From: Planctomycetota bacterium
Lineage (GTDB): Bacteria; Planctomycetota; Phycisphaerae; Sedimentisphaerales; Anaerobacaceae
Length of the DNA stretch: 5,277 nt
Direction of reading: 5' to 3'
NCBI GenBank assembly: GCA_017885385.1
Contig: JAFNGF010000049.1
Coordinates: 589 to 5,865 of the forward strand
A program made the translations under genes and the position numbers. Within the stretch, counting starts at the first letter, position 1. Each line of letters begins with the position of its first letter. Below the pieces are notes generated by a model. The model saw only the letters and a list, made by a program, of their open reading frames with translations, was not told the DNA's origin and ran no database searches. Positions 5,256 to 5,277 of the stretch are shown here, piece by piece.

Positions 5256-5277
5256 TCACCCGTTCTTTTGTGTTTGT

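Overview
The window reads as part of a small integrated mobile element. Every confident gene lies on the minus strand, so the biological order runs from right to left. The host is probably a member of the Planctomycetota, possibly the Phycisphaerae side. This is inferred from remembered sequence style only: an integrase that opens with a W-Y-V-D-Y / KGF-DKSAT pattern and follows directly after a 65-residue helix-turn-helix regulator, and an AlpA-like protein ahead of a zinc-ribbon/TOPRIM primase and a GASASGKS ATPase. No database search was possible.

Right to left: (1) 4251-5255 holds an unrecognised protein with a probable N-terminal cysteine cluster and a basic C-terminal half; its true start is unclear. 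(2) 4017-4250 is a gene-free leader rich in palindromes and short direct repeats, upstream of (3) an AlpA/excisionase-like DNA-binding protein (3759-3983). (4) A primase follows in two pieces, a zinc ribbon (3407-3754) and a TOPRIM domain (2886-3362). The reading frame breaks between them, and conserved-looking sequence is stranded upstream of the apparent TOPRIM start. (5) A P-loop ATPase with a C-terminal winged helix (1393-2889) overlaps the TOPRIM gene by ATGA. (6) 1029-1392 is gene-free and holds nine copies of an 8-bp word, TGGCGGAT or its complement; eight of them are placed mirror-symmetrically about position 1252. (7) A small XRE-type regulator (831-1028) sits behind a strong promoter that overlaps a 20-bp palindromic operator and appears to give a leaderless mRNA. 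(8) The N-terminal 275 residues of a tyrosine integrase (1-826) run off the left edge.

Taken together this resembles a satellite or integrative island with its own replication module. AlpA may control the module or act as excisionase; the primase and ATPase would start and drive replication; the symmetric array just past the ATPase gene is a natural candidate origin or protein-loading site; and the XRE regulator would gate integrase. The strongest leads are the symmetric array, the frame break in the primase and the leaderless, operator-covered regulator promoter. No capsid, terminase or conjugation gene is visible, but the window is too short to exclude them.
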